NCBI GenBank assembly: GCA_040905265.1
Contig: JBBDRW010000029.1
Location: 1-55,728 of the forward strand
Source of the DNA: JBBDRW01 sp040905265
GTDB taxonomy: Bacteria > Bacteroidota > Rhodothermia > Balneolales > Balneolaceae
Reading direction: 5' to 3'
Length of the DNA: 55,728 nt
Shown here piece by piece: positions 8,684 to 16,242 of this stretch. Each line of letters opens with the position of its first letter. The stretch's first letter is position 1. The position numbers and the translations under genes were made by a program. The notes under the pieces were generated by a model, which was not told the DNA's origin, did not search any database, and worked only from the letters and a program-made list of their open reading frames with translations.

Positions 8684-10300
8684 TCATCCAGACTGTTTCG
8701 CGTCACTGCCTGTTGCCTTCTCCTGCAGCTCAACCGGCTGGCGGTGCATCAGGTAGTAGTTAAAACTGTCACTGAGCGCCTGCCAGCTTGCATCAATAAT
8801 GTTCTGGGAGACACCTACCGTCCCCCAGGATTCTGAATCCTCTCCGGAATCGATGAGGACCCGCACCCCGGCGTCGGTCCCGTCTTTTCCGTTGAGTACA
8901 CGTACTTTGTAATCCTGTAGCTGAATACCGGCGATATCGGGATAGAACTTCACCAGTGCTTTTCTCAATGCCTGGTCAAGTGCATGAACCGGCCCGCTCC
9001 CTTCCGCCGCGCTATGCTCAATGCTTCCGTTCACGTTGATACGGATCGTCGCTTCAGAGCGGGAATCGCCCGCCGCATTTTTTTCAACAATGACCCGAAA
9101 CCCTTCAAGGGTAAAGAATTCTGCCCACGGGTCGGTCATCTGTTTGACCAGCAGTTCAAACGAAGCTTCAGCCGCCTCAAACTGGTAGCCGCTATTTTCA
9201 AGTTCCTTGAGCTTCTGAACGATTTGAGGGGTACTCTCCCCGTTCTTATTCAGGTCAAACCCGAGCTCCTGTGATTTGTAGTGAATATTGCTTTTGCCGG
9301 ACAAGTCTGAGACCAGAACACGCCGGGAATTTCCGATCGACTCCGGACGGACATGCTCATAGGTCTGTTCGTTCTTGAGTACGGCACTCACATGAATTCC
9401 GCCCTTGTGGGCGAAGGCGCTCCGGCCCACATACGGTAATTTGTTATCGGGAGTCAGGTTTGCAACTTCACTGACAAACCGGGATAGTGAGGAGAGGTTC
9501 GGCAGCTCGCTATCCTCAATACAGTGATACCCTTTCTTTAGCTGGAGGTTTGGAATGACCGAACAGAGGTTGGCATTCCCGCACCGTTCTCCATATCCGT
9601 TAATAGTGCCCTGAACGTGTCGGCAGCCCGCATCAACCGCAGCCAGTGTATTGGCGACGGCCAGCTCACTGTCGTTGTGGGCGTGAATTCCGAGACGGGC
9701 CTGAACCTTTCCGGCTACCTCCGTAACGATCCGTGCAAGGTCTTCCGTCATTGTGCCGCCGTTGGTATCGCAGAGCACGAGAACATCGGCCCCCGCTTTT
9801 TCGGCTTGCAAGAGCGTCTCTACCGCATACTCCGGATCGTGTTTGTACCCGTCAAAAAAGTGTTCTGCATCGTAGATCACCTCCTTTCCGTGCTTTTTCA
9901 GAAAGACGATAGAGTCATGGATGATCTCCAGATTCTTTTCCGGTGTGATCTTCAGGGCATCCTTTACATGAAGAAGCCACGATTTTCCGAAAATAGAGAC
10001 GGCGGGAGTTTCCGCTGCAATGAGTGCCTGAAGGTTCGCATCCTCCTCCGGAGAGAGGTTTCCGCGGCAGGTACTGCCGAATGCGACGATCTTTGCATGC
10101 TCAAACCGCTGGCCTCGTATCTTGTCAAAGAAGGCCATATCCTTCGGGTTTGACCCGGGCCATCCTCCTTCAATGTAGTCCACACCAAACTGATCCAGTC
10201 TTTCGGCAATCCGCACCTTATCCTCGGCAGAAAAAGAGACTTTTTCCCCCTGGGTACCGTCACGAAGCGTTGTGTCAAAAATCTGGATTGTTTTCGGCAT
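8684..10300 (-). CDS. cimA: (R)-citramalate synthase
   Basis: Condenses pyruvate with acetyl-CoA to citramalate, feeding LeuCD and LeuB to make 2-oxobutyrate for isoleucine. The sequence matches the CimA group of the LeuA/homocitrate synthase family: IQIFDTTLRDGTQGEKVSFS at the N-terminus, GGWPGSNPKD, and HAHNDSELAVANTLAAVDAG. There is a complete C-terminal regulatory domain (about residues 390-520). The start is ATG 10300, five residues before FDTTLRDG and preceded by AGAAAG. The open frame extends upstream to 10369 but is not conserved-looking. Unlike the adjacent leuA product, this paralogue keeps its regulatory domain. Confidence 0.9.
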   Translation of the reverse strand: MPKTIQIFDTTLRDGTQGEKVSFSAEDKVRIAERLDQFGVDYIEGGWPGSNPKDMAFFDKIRGQRFEHAKIVAFGSTCRGNLSPEEDANLQALIAAETPAVSIFGKSWLLHVKDALKITPEKNLEIIHDSIVFLKKHGKEVIYDAEHFFDGYKHDPEYAVETLLQAEKAGADVLVLCDTNGGTMTEDLARIVTEVAGKVQARLGIHAHNDSELAVANTLAAVDAGCRHVQGTINGYGERCGNANLCSVIPNLQLKKGYHCIEDSELPNLSSLSRFVSEVANLTPDNKLPYVGRSAFAHKGGIHVSAVLKNEQTYEHVRPESIGNSRRVLVSDLSGKSNIHYKSQELGFDLNKNGESTPQIVQKLKELENSGYQFEAAEASFELLVKQMTDPWAEFFTLEGFRVIVEKNAAGDSRSEATIRINVNGSIEHSAAEGSGPVHALDQALRKALVKFYPDIAGIQLQDYKVRVLNGKDGTDAGVRVLIDSGEDSESWGTVGVSQNIIDASWQALSDSFNYYLMHRQPVELQEKATGSDAKQSG

Positions 10301-10328
10301 ATGTCTTTCTGTTTTGATTGGTTTTGCC

Positions 10329-10358
10329 GGCCGCCCCGGCAGGATTGCCGGGACGGCC
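10329..10358. repeat. GC-rich palindrome between ilvC and cimA
   Basis: Two 13-base arms (10329-10341 and 10346-10358) pair with one mismatch around a 4-nt loop. There is no T-run on either side, so it is not a standard terminator. It lies in the 109-bp spacer within the operon and could stabilise or partly separate the ilvBNC message from the downstream genes. Confidence 0.7.
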
Positions 10359-10409
10359 AGAGCGTGCAAGCAGAGATAGCGTTTCGACAGGCTGCCGGCC
10401 TGCCGCGGC

Positions 10410-11405
10410 CTATTTCTTGATCCAGTCCATCATAGACCGAAGATCTTTCCCGACGTTCTCAATCTTGTGTTCGTCGAGCTGTTTTCTCAGGTCATTCAGA
10501 ACCGGGGTTCCCTTTTTGTTCTCTTCAATCCACTCATTGGCAAACGTGCCGTCGCGGACTTCTGCAAGAATCTGTCTGAACCGTTCCCTGGTTGAATCGT
10601 CAACCACACGGGTACCACGGGTCAGCCCGCCATATTCGGCTGTATCACTCACCGAGTAGTACATCCCTTTGATGCCACCTTCATAGATCAGGTCGACAAT
10701 CAGTTTAAGTTCGTGAAGACATTCAAAATAGGCGATTTCCGGCTGGTAACCGGCATCAACCAGCGTATCAAATCCTGCCTTGATCATTTCGGAGACGCCG
10801 CCACAAAGCACAGCCTGCTCTCCAAAGAGATCCGTTTCGGTCTCCTCCTCAAACGTGGTTTCGATCACGCCGGCACGCGCACCGCCAATCGCTTTTGCAT
10901 AGGCAAGAGCCGTCTCTTTGGTCTTTCCGCTGAAGTCCTGATAGACTGCAAAGAGACAGGGTACACCCGAGCCCTCCGTATAAACACGACGTACCAGATG
11001 CCCGGGCCCTTTCGGTGCAACCATGAATACATCTACATTCTTTGGCGGGACAATCTGGTCAAAATGAATATTGAATCCGTGGGCAAATACCAGTGCATTT
11101 CCCTCCTCAAGGTTGGGTTTGACCTGGGTTTCATAAAACTCTTTTTGAAACTGATCCGGAATCAAAATCATGACAAGATCTCCGGCTTTGGCTGCTTCGG
11201 CCGGTTCAAGGACCTTCAAGCCGTTCTCTTTCGCCTCTTTTACGGAGGAGCTGTTACTGCGAAGCCCGACGACGACATCTACGCCACTCTCTTTCAGGTT
11301 GAGTGCGTGAGCATGTCCCTGGCTTCCATACCCGAGAATTGCTACCGTTTTACCGGATAGTACATCAAGGTCTGCATCCGAATCGTAATAGGTTTTTGCG
11401 TGCAT
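10410..11405 (-). CDS. ilvC: Ketol-acid reductoisomerase (class I)
   Basis: NADPH-dependent isomerisation and reduction of acetolactate and acetohydroxybutyrate in valine and isoleucine synthesis. It is 331 residues, the short class I form. The nucleotide motif is GYGSQGHAHAL (residues 25-35). APKGPGHLVRR follows at about 128-138, and the magnesium-binding DLFGEQAVLCGG and the C-terminal YSVSDTAEYGGL are intact. It lies 103 bp downstream of ilvN in the same orientation and starts at an ATG. Confidence 0.96.
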   Translation of the reverse strand: MHAKTYYDSDADLDVLSGKTVAILGYGSQGHAHALNLKESGVDVVVGLRSNSSSVKEAKENGLKVLEPAEAAKAGDLVMILIPDQFQKEFYETQVKPNLEEGNALVFAHGFNIHFDQIVPPKNVDVFMVAPKGPGHLVRRVYTEGSGVPCLFAVYQDFSGKTKETALAYAKAIGGARAGVIETTFEEETETDLFGEQAVLCGGVSEMIKAGFDTLVDAGYQPEIAYFECLHELKLIVDLIYEGGIKGMYYSVSDTAEYGGLTRGTRVVDDSTRERFRQILAEVRDGTFANEWIEENKKGTPVLNDLRKQLDEHKIENVGKDLRSMMDWIKK

Positions 11406-11482
11406 TTGGGGTCGTTAGTTTTGTTATTGGTTCGTTTTTAAAGTTAAATACGTTAATCCGGAATCAGGCAGCCGGAACAAAC

Positions 11483-11518
11483 CCTTCTGACTCCTGAATT
11501 CCAAACTCCTAATTCTTC
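11483..11518. repeat. Heptamer array overlapping the ilvN 3' end, minus orientation
   Basis: Read on the minus strand, the units are near AGGAGTT, CAGGAGT and CAGAAGG. The array begins inside the last codons and stop of ilvN (stop at 11509) and fills the start of the ilvN-ilvC spacer. A weak copy in plus orientation precedes it at about 11458-11475. Confidence 0.65.
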
Positions 11519-12039
11519 TTGAATTCCCGCGATATCGCAACGGAGCCTGTCCGTGCGACTCCCGAAATTCCGTAAGGTCTCAGCACCTCAATAAAAGCAT
11601 CAATTTTGTCGCTGTTTCCGGTCACTTCCAGGGAAAGTTTATCCACACTGATGTCGACAACTTTTGCACGGAATGCCTGTGCAACCTGCATGATTTCTGT
11701 ACGGCTCGAGGTATTGGTAGAGACTTTGATCAGAGCCAGTTCGCGTGCGATACTCTTTTTGTGAGTCAGGTCAGTGACCTTGATTACATCGACGACATTG
11801 TGAAGGTGTTTCACAATCTGTTCAATCACTTTTTCATCCCCGTGCGTCGTAAGGGTAATACGTGCAAGTCCCGGCTCCGCTTCAGCTCCCAGGCTGATGC
11901 TGTCGATCTCATACCCTTTCCCGCTGAAAATCCCGATAATTCGGGAAAACGTATTCAGGTTATGGCTCACCAGGATGGAGAGGGTGTAAGAGGGTGCTTT
12001 GACGGTTTCTGGTGCGATTTTTAAGGCTGTTTGATTCAT
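11509..12039 (-). CDS. ilvN: Acetolactate synthase small (regulatory) subunit
   Basis: Regulatory partner of IlvB. It has 176 residues with an N-terminal ACT domain (YTLSILVSHNLNTFSRIIGIF, about residues 18-38) and the C-terminal ALS_ss_C-type half. It binds valine in characterised homologues. The start overlaps the ilvB stop by 4 bp (ATGA), giving a coupled pair. The final residues (EFKKN) run into a heptamer repeat array. Confidence 0.93.
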   Translation of the reverse strand: MNQTALKIAPETVKAPSYTLSILVSHNLNTFSRIIGIFSGKGYEIDSISLGAEAEPGLARITLTTHGDEKVIEQIVKHLHNVVDVIKVTDLTHKKSIARELALIKVSTNTSSRTEIMQVAQAFRAKVVDISVDKLSLEVTGNSDKIDAFIEVLRPYGISGVARTGSVAISREFKKN

Positions 12040-13823
12040 GATTTCAGTTCACTTTCACTATCTGATTCCACCATCTCGAACAAAGCGGCTCCCGCGGGCA
12101 CCATCGGATAGCAATTTTCATCTTCAACCACGCGGAAATCCATCACGACCGGCCGGTCATTGATTTTCATCGCCTTCGCAAGCATCTCCGTCATCTCTTT
12201 CGGATTTTCAGCTCTCATGCCGACAGCACCGTAACTTTCTGCGAGTTTAACGAAGTCGGGATTACCCTTGGCAAGGAGAGAGTGGCTGTACCGCTTCTTG
12301 TAAAAGAGCTGCTGCCACTGGCGGACCATGCCGAGACACTGGTTGTTCAGGATCGCTACCTTGACCGGTATCTGGTATTCGACCGCTGTAGAAAGTTCGT
12401 AGGTAGACATCTGGAAGCCACCGTCGCCCGTAACACAGAAGACCGGGCGGTCAGGGCAGGCGAACGCAGCGCCAATTGCCGCCGGGAATCCGTACCCCAT
12501 GGTTCCAAGCCCGCCGGATGAGATGAATGAGCGAGGGTGGTTATAGGTATAGTGCTGTGCAGCCCACATCTGATGCTGCCCGACATCCGTGACGATAATG
12601 GCTTCTCCTTTGGTTACCTCGGAGATCGCTTTGATCATATGCTGAGGGTAGATTTTATCCTCAGCTGTTGGGACAACCAGCGGATGCTCCTTTTGCCAGT
12701 TTCGGATCGTCTGCCACCACTCGTCGGTTTCCGGCTTCTTCGTCAGCTTGTTGAGCTGTGGAAGAATCTGTTTTACATCCCCGACGATCGGTACTTCAAC
12801 ATCCACATTCTTGCCGATACAGGCCGGGTCAATATCGATATGAATTTTTTTGGAGTTTTGGGAAAATCCGTCCAGGCGTCCGGTTACCCTGTCGTCAAAC
12901 CGCGCCCCGACTGCGAGCAGGACATCACACTCTGTAATGGCCATATTGGCGGCCCAGGTACCGTGCATGCCGAGCATGCCGAGCGATTGCGGTTTGGTTT
13001 CCGGAAATGCACCGAGCCCGAGAAGGGTAGTCGTCACCGGGATGTTCAACCGTTCTGCAAATTTTGTCAACTCTTCCCAGGCGCCACCGAGAGTAACTCC
13101 GCCGCCGGAGTAGATCAGAGGGCGTTTCGCTTCGCTGAGCATGGAAGCAGCTCTGGAGATCTGGGCATGGTGTCCGTTCACAACCGGTTTGAAACTGGGA
13201 ATCTGAATTCGTTTGGATCCCGAGTAACGCCCTTCGGTATTCAACATATCTTTCGGAAGGTCGACAAGTACCGGCCCCGGACGTCCTTTGGTTGCAATAT
13301 GAAACGCCTCCCGGATCACATGCTCCAGTTCATTTACATCCCGAACCAGGTAACTGTGTTTGGTAATCGGCCGGGTGATCCCGACGATATCCGCCTCCTG
13401 AAATGCATCATTCCCAATCATGCTGGAGGGGACCTGTCCGGTAAAGACAACCATTGGAATTGAATCCATGGCAGCCGTAGCAATCCCGGTCACCGTATTG
13501 GTGCCGCCCGGCCCCGAGGTTACCAGGACGACACCAGGCCGTCCCGTTGCCCGTGCATAACCGTCCGCTGCATGTGTACCAGCCTGTTCGTGGCGGATCA
13601 ATACATGCTTCAGGTCATGGTGGTCAAACAGTGCATCATAAACCGGAAGGACAGCTCCGCCCGGATACCCGAAAATGGTATCCACGTCAAGGTCCTTCAG
13701 TGTATGGATCAGAATCTGGGCGCCATTCATCATTTTCGCTTCAGATTCAGGTGCGTCCTGAAACTTCGCAGGCTCCGTAGAGTCCGTATTCTCGTATGTG
13801 CGAATTCGGCTGGATGTACTCAT
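12036..13823 (-). CDS. ilvB: Acetolactate synthase large (catalytic) subunit
   Basis: ThDP-, FAD- and magnesium-dependent first common enzyme of valine, leucine and isoleucine synthesis. It has 595 residues. The FGYPGGAVLPVYDAL segment and the catalytic glutamate in RHEQAGTHAADGYARA (Glu79) lie in the N-terminal domain. The C-terminal ThDP motif is GDGGFQMSTYEL...NNQCLGMVRQWQ. About 30 hydrophilic residues precede the usual start. I keep ATG 13823 because GAGG lies 6 nt upstream, although M31/M32 is an alternative. It is the first enzyme gene of the operon and sits behind the leader described at 13824-14179. Confidence 0.95.
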   Translation of the reverse strand: MSTSSRIRTYENTDSTEPAKFQDAPESEAKMMNGAQILIHTLKDLDVDTIFGYPGGAVLPVYDALFDHHDLKHVLIRHEQAGTHAADGYARATGRPGVVLVTSGPGGTNTVTGIATAAMDSIPMVVFTGQVPSSMIGNDAFQEADIVGITRPITKHSYLVRDVNELEHVIREAFHIATKGRPGPVLVDLPKDMLNTEGRYSGSKRIQIPSFKPVVNGHHAQISRAASMLSEAKRPLIYSGGGVTLGGAWEELTKFAERLNIPVTTTLLGLGAFPETKPQSLGMLGMHGTWAANMAITECDVLLAVGARFDDRVTGRLDGFSQNSKKIHIDIDPACIGKNVDVEVPIVGDVKQILPQLNKLTKKPETDEWWQTIRNWQKEHPLVVPTAEDKIYPQHMIKAISEVTKGEAIIVTDVGQHQMWAAQHYTYNHPRSFISSGGLGTMGYGFPAAIGAAFACPDRPVFCVTGDGGFQMSTYELSTAVEYQIPVKVAILNNQCLGMVRQWQQLFYKKRYSHSLLAKGNPDFVKLAESYGAVGMRAENPKEMTEMLAKAMKINDRPVVMDFRVVEDENCYPMVPAGAALFEMVESDSESELKS

Positions 13824-13931
13824 AAAAACCTCGGGGGTTTGTGGATATAGTTTACCCGCCAGAGGTAAAACTTAAATTCAAAACCGATATAAAGAGAAGT
13901 GAAAGTTCTAACCTCTGGCGTATGTGGTTAG
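13824..13931 (-). promoter_or_regulatory. Candidate attenuator: competing inverted repeats between leader ORF and ilvB
   Basis: On the minus strand, CTAACC (13931-13926), which overlaps the leader stop codon, can pair with GGTTAG (13913-13908). The overlapping CGCCAGAGGT (13920-13911) pairs over 10 bp with ACCTCTGGCG (13866-13857). ACCTC of that second arm can also pair with GAGGT (13832-13828), which is the ilvB ribosome-binding site. A small local hairpin AAACC/GGTTT also covers that site. Pairings one and two exclude each other, as do two and three. No T-run follows, so control would be at translation rather than termination. The stems are seen in the sequence; the switching model is inference. 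Confidence 0.6.
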
Positions 13932-14179
13932 GGAATTAGTAGTAATAGGTTTAGAATGCCAGATGCTAGAATTGACAGAGAAATCACCAATATGAGATTG
14001 ATAATGATTCCTGCCCATGCGATATTGCTGCCCTGAGAATTCGCTTTGGGGAAGGAGGAGTTTACAAGAGTAAGGCCATTCGGATCCACGGGCAACAGGC
14101 TGGTTTTTCGCTGCAGAGTTGCGCTAATCACCTCAGGTTGGCGGGATTGAAAGGCCGTAAATTTCGATGTAGTTTCCAA
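13928..14179 (-). CDS. Putative branched-chain leader peptide / small ORF upstream of ilvB
   Basis: An 83-codon frame from TTG 14179, with GGAAG about 8 nt upstream, to TAA 13928. The last 31 residues hold 19 Ile/Leu/Val, including IIINLILVIS and ILNLLLLIP. Its final leucines use CTA or TTA codons (CTA AAC CTA TTA CTA CTA), codons that look rare in the neighbouring genes. This recalls the leucine codons of classical ilv/leu leader peptides, which also lie just before a pairing segment. The frame is longer than usual leaders and may start at an internal GTG. The alternative is a small membrane protein, since the same stretch could be one transmembrane helix. Confidence 0.5.
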   Translation of the reverse strand: METTSKFTAFQSRQPEVISATLQRKTSLLPVDPNGLTLVNSSFPKANSQGSNIAWAGIIINLILVISLSILASGILNLLLLIP

Positions 14180-14372
14180 GAACTTCTTCCGTTCAGTGCG
14201 TTAATGTCACATCATCCAACTTAGAGAATGCATCTATATCAGTCAAGAAAAATATTTTATGAATGTTTTATATACTATCCTGTATCGGGATGATTTTATT
14301 AAAAGCGCTTCCATATACATTTTATTATATAATTAAGTCATTTAATAACAGTAACTAACAAGGTGAAAATTG
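14180..14372. promoter_or_regulatory. Divergent promoter region between the ilvB leader and ilvD
   Basis: An AT-rich spacer between two divergent units of the same pathway. A TATAAT lies at 14328-14333 about 40 bp before the ilvD start, without an obvious -35. On the minus strand a TTGACT occurs at 14246-14241, with only a poor -10 at the expected distance. Promoter consensus for this phylum is not assured, so only the region is asserted. Confidence 0.4.
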
Positions 14373-16052
14373 ATGTCTGAGAAATGGAACAGGTACAGCT
14401 CAAGGTTGACGCAGGAACAGTCACAAGTAGGTTCAAGAGCGATGCTTTATGCAGCGGGTTTGAGCGAAGAGGATATGGAGAAACCACAGGTCGGAATTGC
14501 AAGTACAGGATGGGATGGAAATCCATGCAATATGCATCTGAACGACCTGGCTTCGATTGTGAAGAAAAGTGTATGGGAGAATGAACTGGTCGGCTTTGTT
14601 TTTCACAGTATCGGAGTGAGTGACGGAATCTCCATGGGGACTGCCGGAATGAAATATTCTCTGCCGTCCAGGGATATTATTGCGGACTCTATTGAGACGG
14701 TGATGGGAGCGCAGTGGTATGATGCCAATATCTCGGTGGTCGGTTGCGACAAGAATATGCCCGGATCGGTCATGGCGATGGCGCGGATCAACCGGCCATC
14801 GATTATGCTCTATGGCGGCGCCATACGTCCCGGCGAACTGGACGGGGTGAAGCTGGATGTCGTATCCGCATTTGAATCCTATGGACAATTTCTCTCCGAG
14901 GAGATTGATGAGGCGCAGATGGAGAGGGTTCTCAAACACGCCTGTCCCGGTGCCGGGGCATGCGGCGGAATGTATACGGCCAACACGATGGCGTCCGCCA
15001 TTGAAACGATGGGGATGAGCCTTCCCTACAGCTCTTCAATTCCGGCGACACATGCCGAGAAGAAGAGGGAGTGTGAGCGGGCCGGCGCAGCGATCCGGCT
15101 GCTGCTGGAACGGGACATCAAGCCGAGAGATATCATCACACGAAAAGCGATGGAGAATGCAGTAACGATAACGATCGCGCTGGGAGGCTCCACCAATGCG
15201 GTGATCCATCTGCTTGCAATCGCCAAAGCGGCGGGAGTCCCATTTACGATTGACGATTTTCAGGAGGTCAGTGACCGGACCCCCTACCTTGCAGACCTCA
15301 AGCCGAGTGGCAAATATGTGATGGAGGATCTCTATAATGTGGGCGGCGTACCGGCGGTCCAGAAACTTCTTCTGGAGGAGGGGTATCTCCACGGAGACTG
15401 CATGACCGTTACAGGAAAAACTTTGAAAGAGAATGTAGAGGAGCTTCCGGGCCTTCTGGAAGAGCAGAACATCATCCATCCGGTTTCCGAACCGATCAAG
15501 AAGACAGGCCACCTCCAGATTCTCTACGGGAACCTTGCACCCGGTGGAAGCGTCGGAAAAATTACCGGGAAAGAGGGGTTGCAGTTCCGGGGGCCCGCGA
15601 AGGTCTACAACTCGGAAGAGGAGTGTCTGGTTGCCATCCGATCCGGACAGGTACAGAAAGGGGATGTTGTGGTAATCCGGTACGAAGGGCCGAAAGGGGG
15701 GCCCGGTATGCGGGAGATGCTTTCGATTACCGCTGCTATTATGGGAGCAGGCCTCGGCAAAAGTGTAGCCCTGATTACGGATGGGCGTTTCTCCGGAGGT
15801 ACTCATGGATTTGTGTTGGGTCACATTACCCCGGAAGCGCAGGCAGGTGGCCCGATAGCGCTGATCCAGGAAGGAGATACAATTACAATAGACGCAGAGG
15901 AGCGTGTCGTACAGCTTGAGATCTCCAGCGAGGAGATGGAAGCCCGCCGGAAAGCCTGGAAGACCCCTGAACCGTCTGCCGATTTCGGAATCCTTCTGAA
16001 ATATGCACGGTCTGTCTCTTCTGCTTCCGAAGGGTGTATCACGGACGGGTGA
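14373..16052 (+). CDS. ilvD: Dihydroxy-acid dehydratase
   Basis: Iron-sulfur dehydratase producing 2-oxoisovalerate and 2-oxo-3-methylvalerate. It has 559 residues from ATG 14373, chosen over the preceding TTG because AAGGTG lies 8 nt upstream. Three cluster-ligand cysteines are visible: Cys52 (GNPCNMH), Cys125 (VGCDKNMPG) and Cys197 (GAGACGGMYTANTM). The C-terminal ITDGRFSGGTHGFVLGHITPEA motif is present. It is transcribed away from the ilvB operon and probably co-regulated through the shared 14180-14372 region. It completes a full valine/isoleucine set in this locus. Confidence 0.95.
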   Translation: MSEKWNRYSSRLTQEQSQVGSRAMLYAAGLSEEDMEKPQVGIASTGWDGNPCNMHLNDLASIVKKSVWENELVGFVFHSIGVSDGISMGTAGMKYSLPSRDIIADSIETVMGAQWYDANISVVGCDKNMPGSVMAMARINRPSIMLYGGAIRPGELDGVKLDVVSAFESYGQFLSEEIDEAQMERVLKHACPGAGACGGMYTANTMASAIETMGMSLPYSSSIPATHAEKKRECERAGAAIRLLLERDIKPRDIITRKAMENAVTITIALGGSTNAVIHLLAIAKAAGVPFTIDDFQEVSDRTPYLADLKPSGKYVMEDLYNVGGVPAVQKLLLEEGYLHGDCMTVTGKTLKENVEELPGLLEEQNIIHPVSEPIKKTGHLQILYGNLAPGGSVGKITGKEGLQFRGPAKVYNSEEECLVAIRSGQVQKGDVVVIRYEGPKGGPGMREMLSITAAIMGAGLGKSVALITDGRFSGGTHGFVLGHITPEAQAGGPIALIQEGDTITIDAEERVVQLEISSEEMEARRKAWKTPEPSADFGILLKYARSVSSASEGCITDG

Positions 16053-16056
16053 TGGG

Positions 16057-16242
16057 TAGAATAGAGGAATCAGGAGCAAGGATGTCGGTGGTTTTCTGCC
16101 CTGTATCCCGCCCGGAGTGCAGTTCTCCATGGAAAGAATCCAAAGGTCTATCTCGATTCGGGGCACATGACAGGAGCCGGGCCGGAGTGGATTTTTTCCC
16201 CTGGAGCCCCGCACTACGGGCTACCTGATCCTGACTCCTGAT
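16057..16242. repeat. Composite repeat: heptamers, ~100-bp palindromic element, inverted heptamers (copy 1)
   Basis: Four heptamer units in plus orientation (16057-16084) are followed by a palindromic core at 16116-16215. Its left arm (16116-16142, containing GGAAAGAATCCA) pairs imperfectly with the right arm (16188-16215, containing TGGATTTTTTCCC). Heptamers in minus orientation follow at about 16227-16242. The core is about 84% identical, by hand count over the first 80 positions, to 41951-42047. It lies between the convergent ilvD and rpoN genes and reaches the rpoN stop. It has no coding capacity of its own. Confidence 0.8.

Noticed and set aside
10329..10358. Rho-independent terminator between ilvC and cimA
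   Set aside because: The stem is strong but neither strand has a following T-run, and the genes downstream belong to the same pathway.
12537..13463. 308-codon plus-strand frame opposite ilvB
   Set aside because: Shadow of ilvB; no start signal and no family resemblance.
16116..16215. Insertion sequence with transposase
   Set aside because: The element is only about 100 bp with no coding capacity, and no transposase occurs anywhere in the window.
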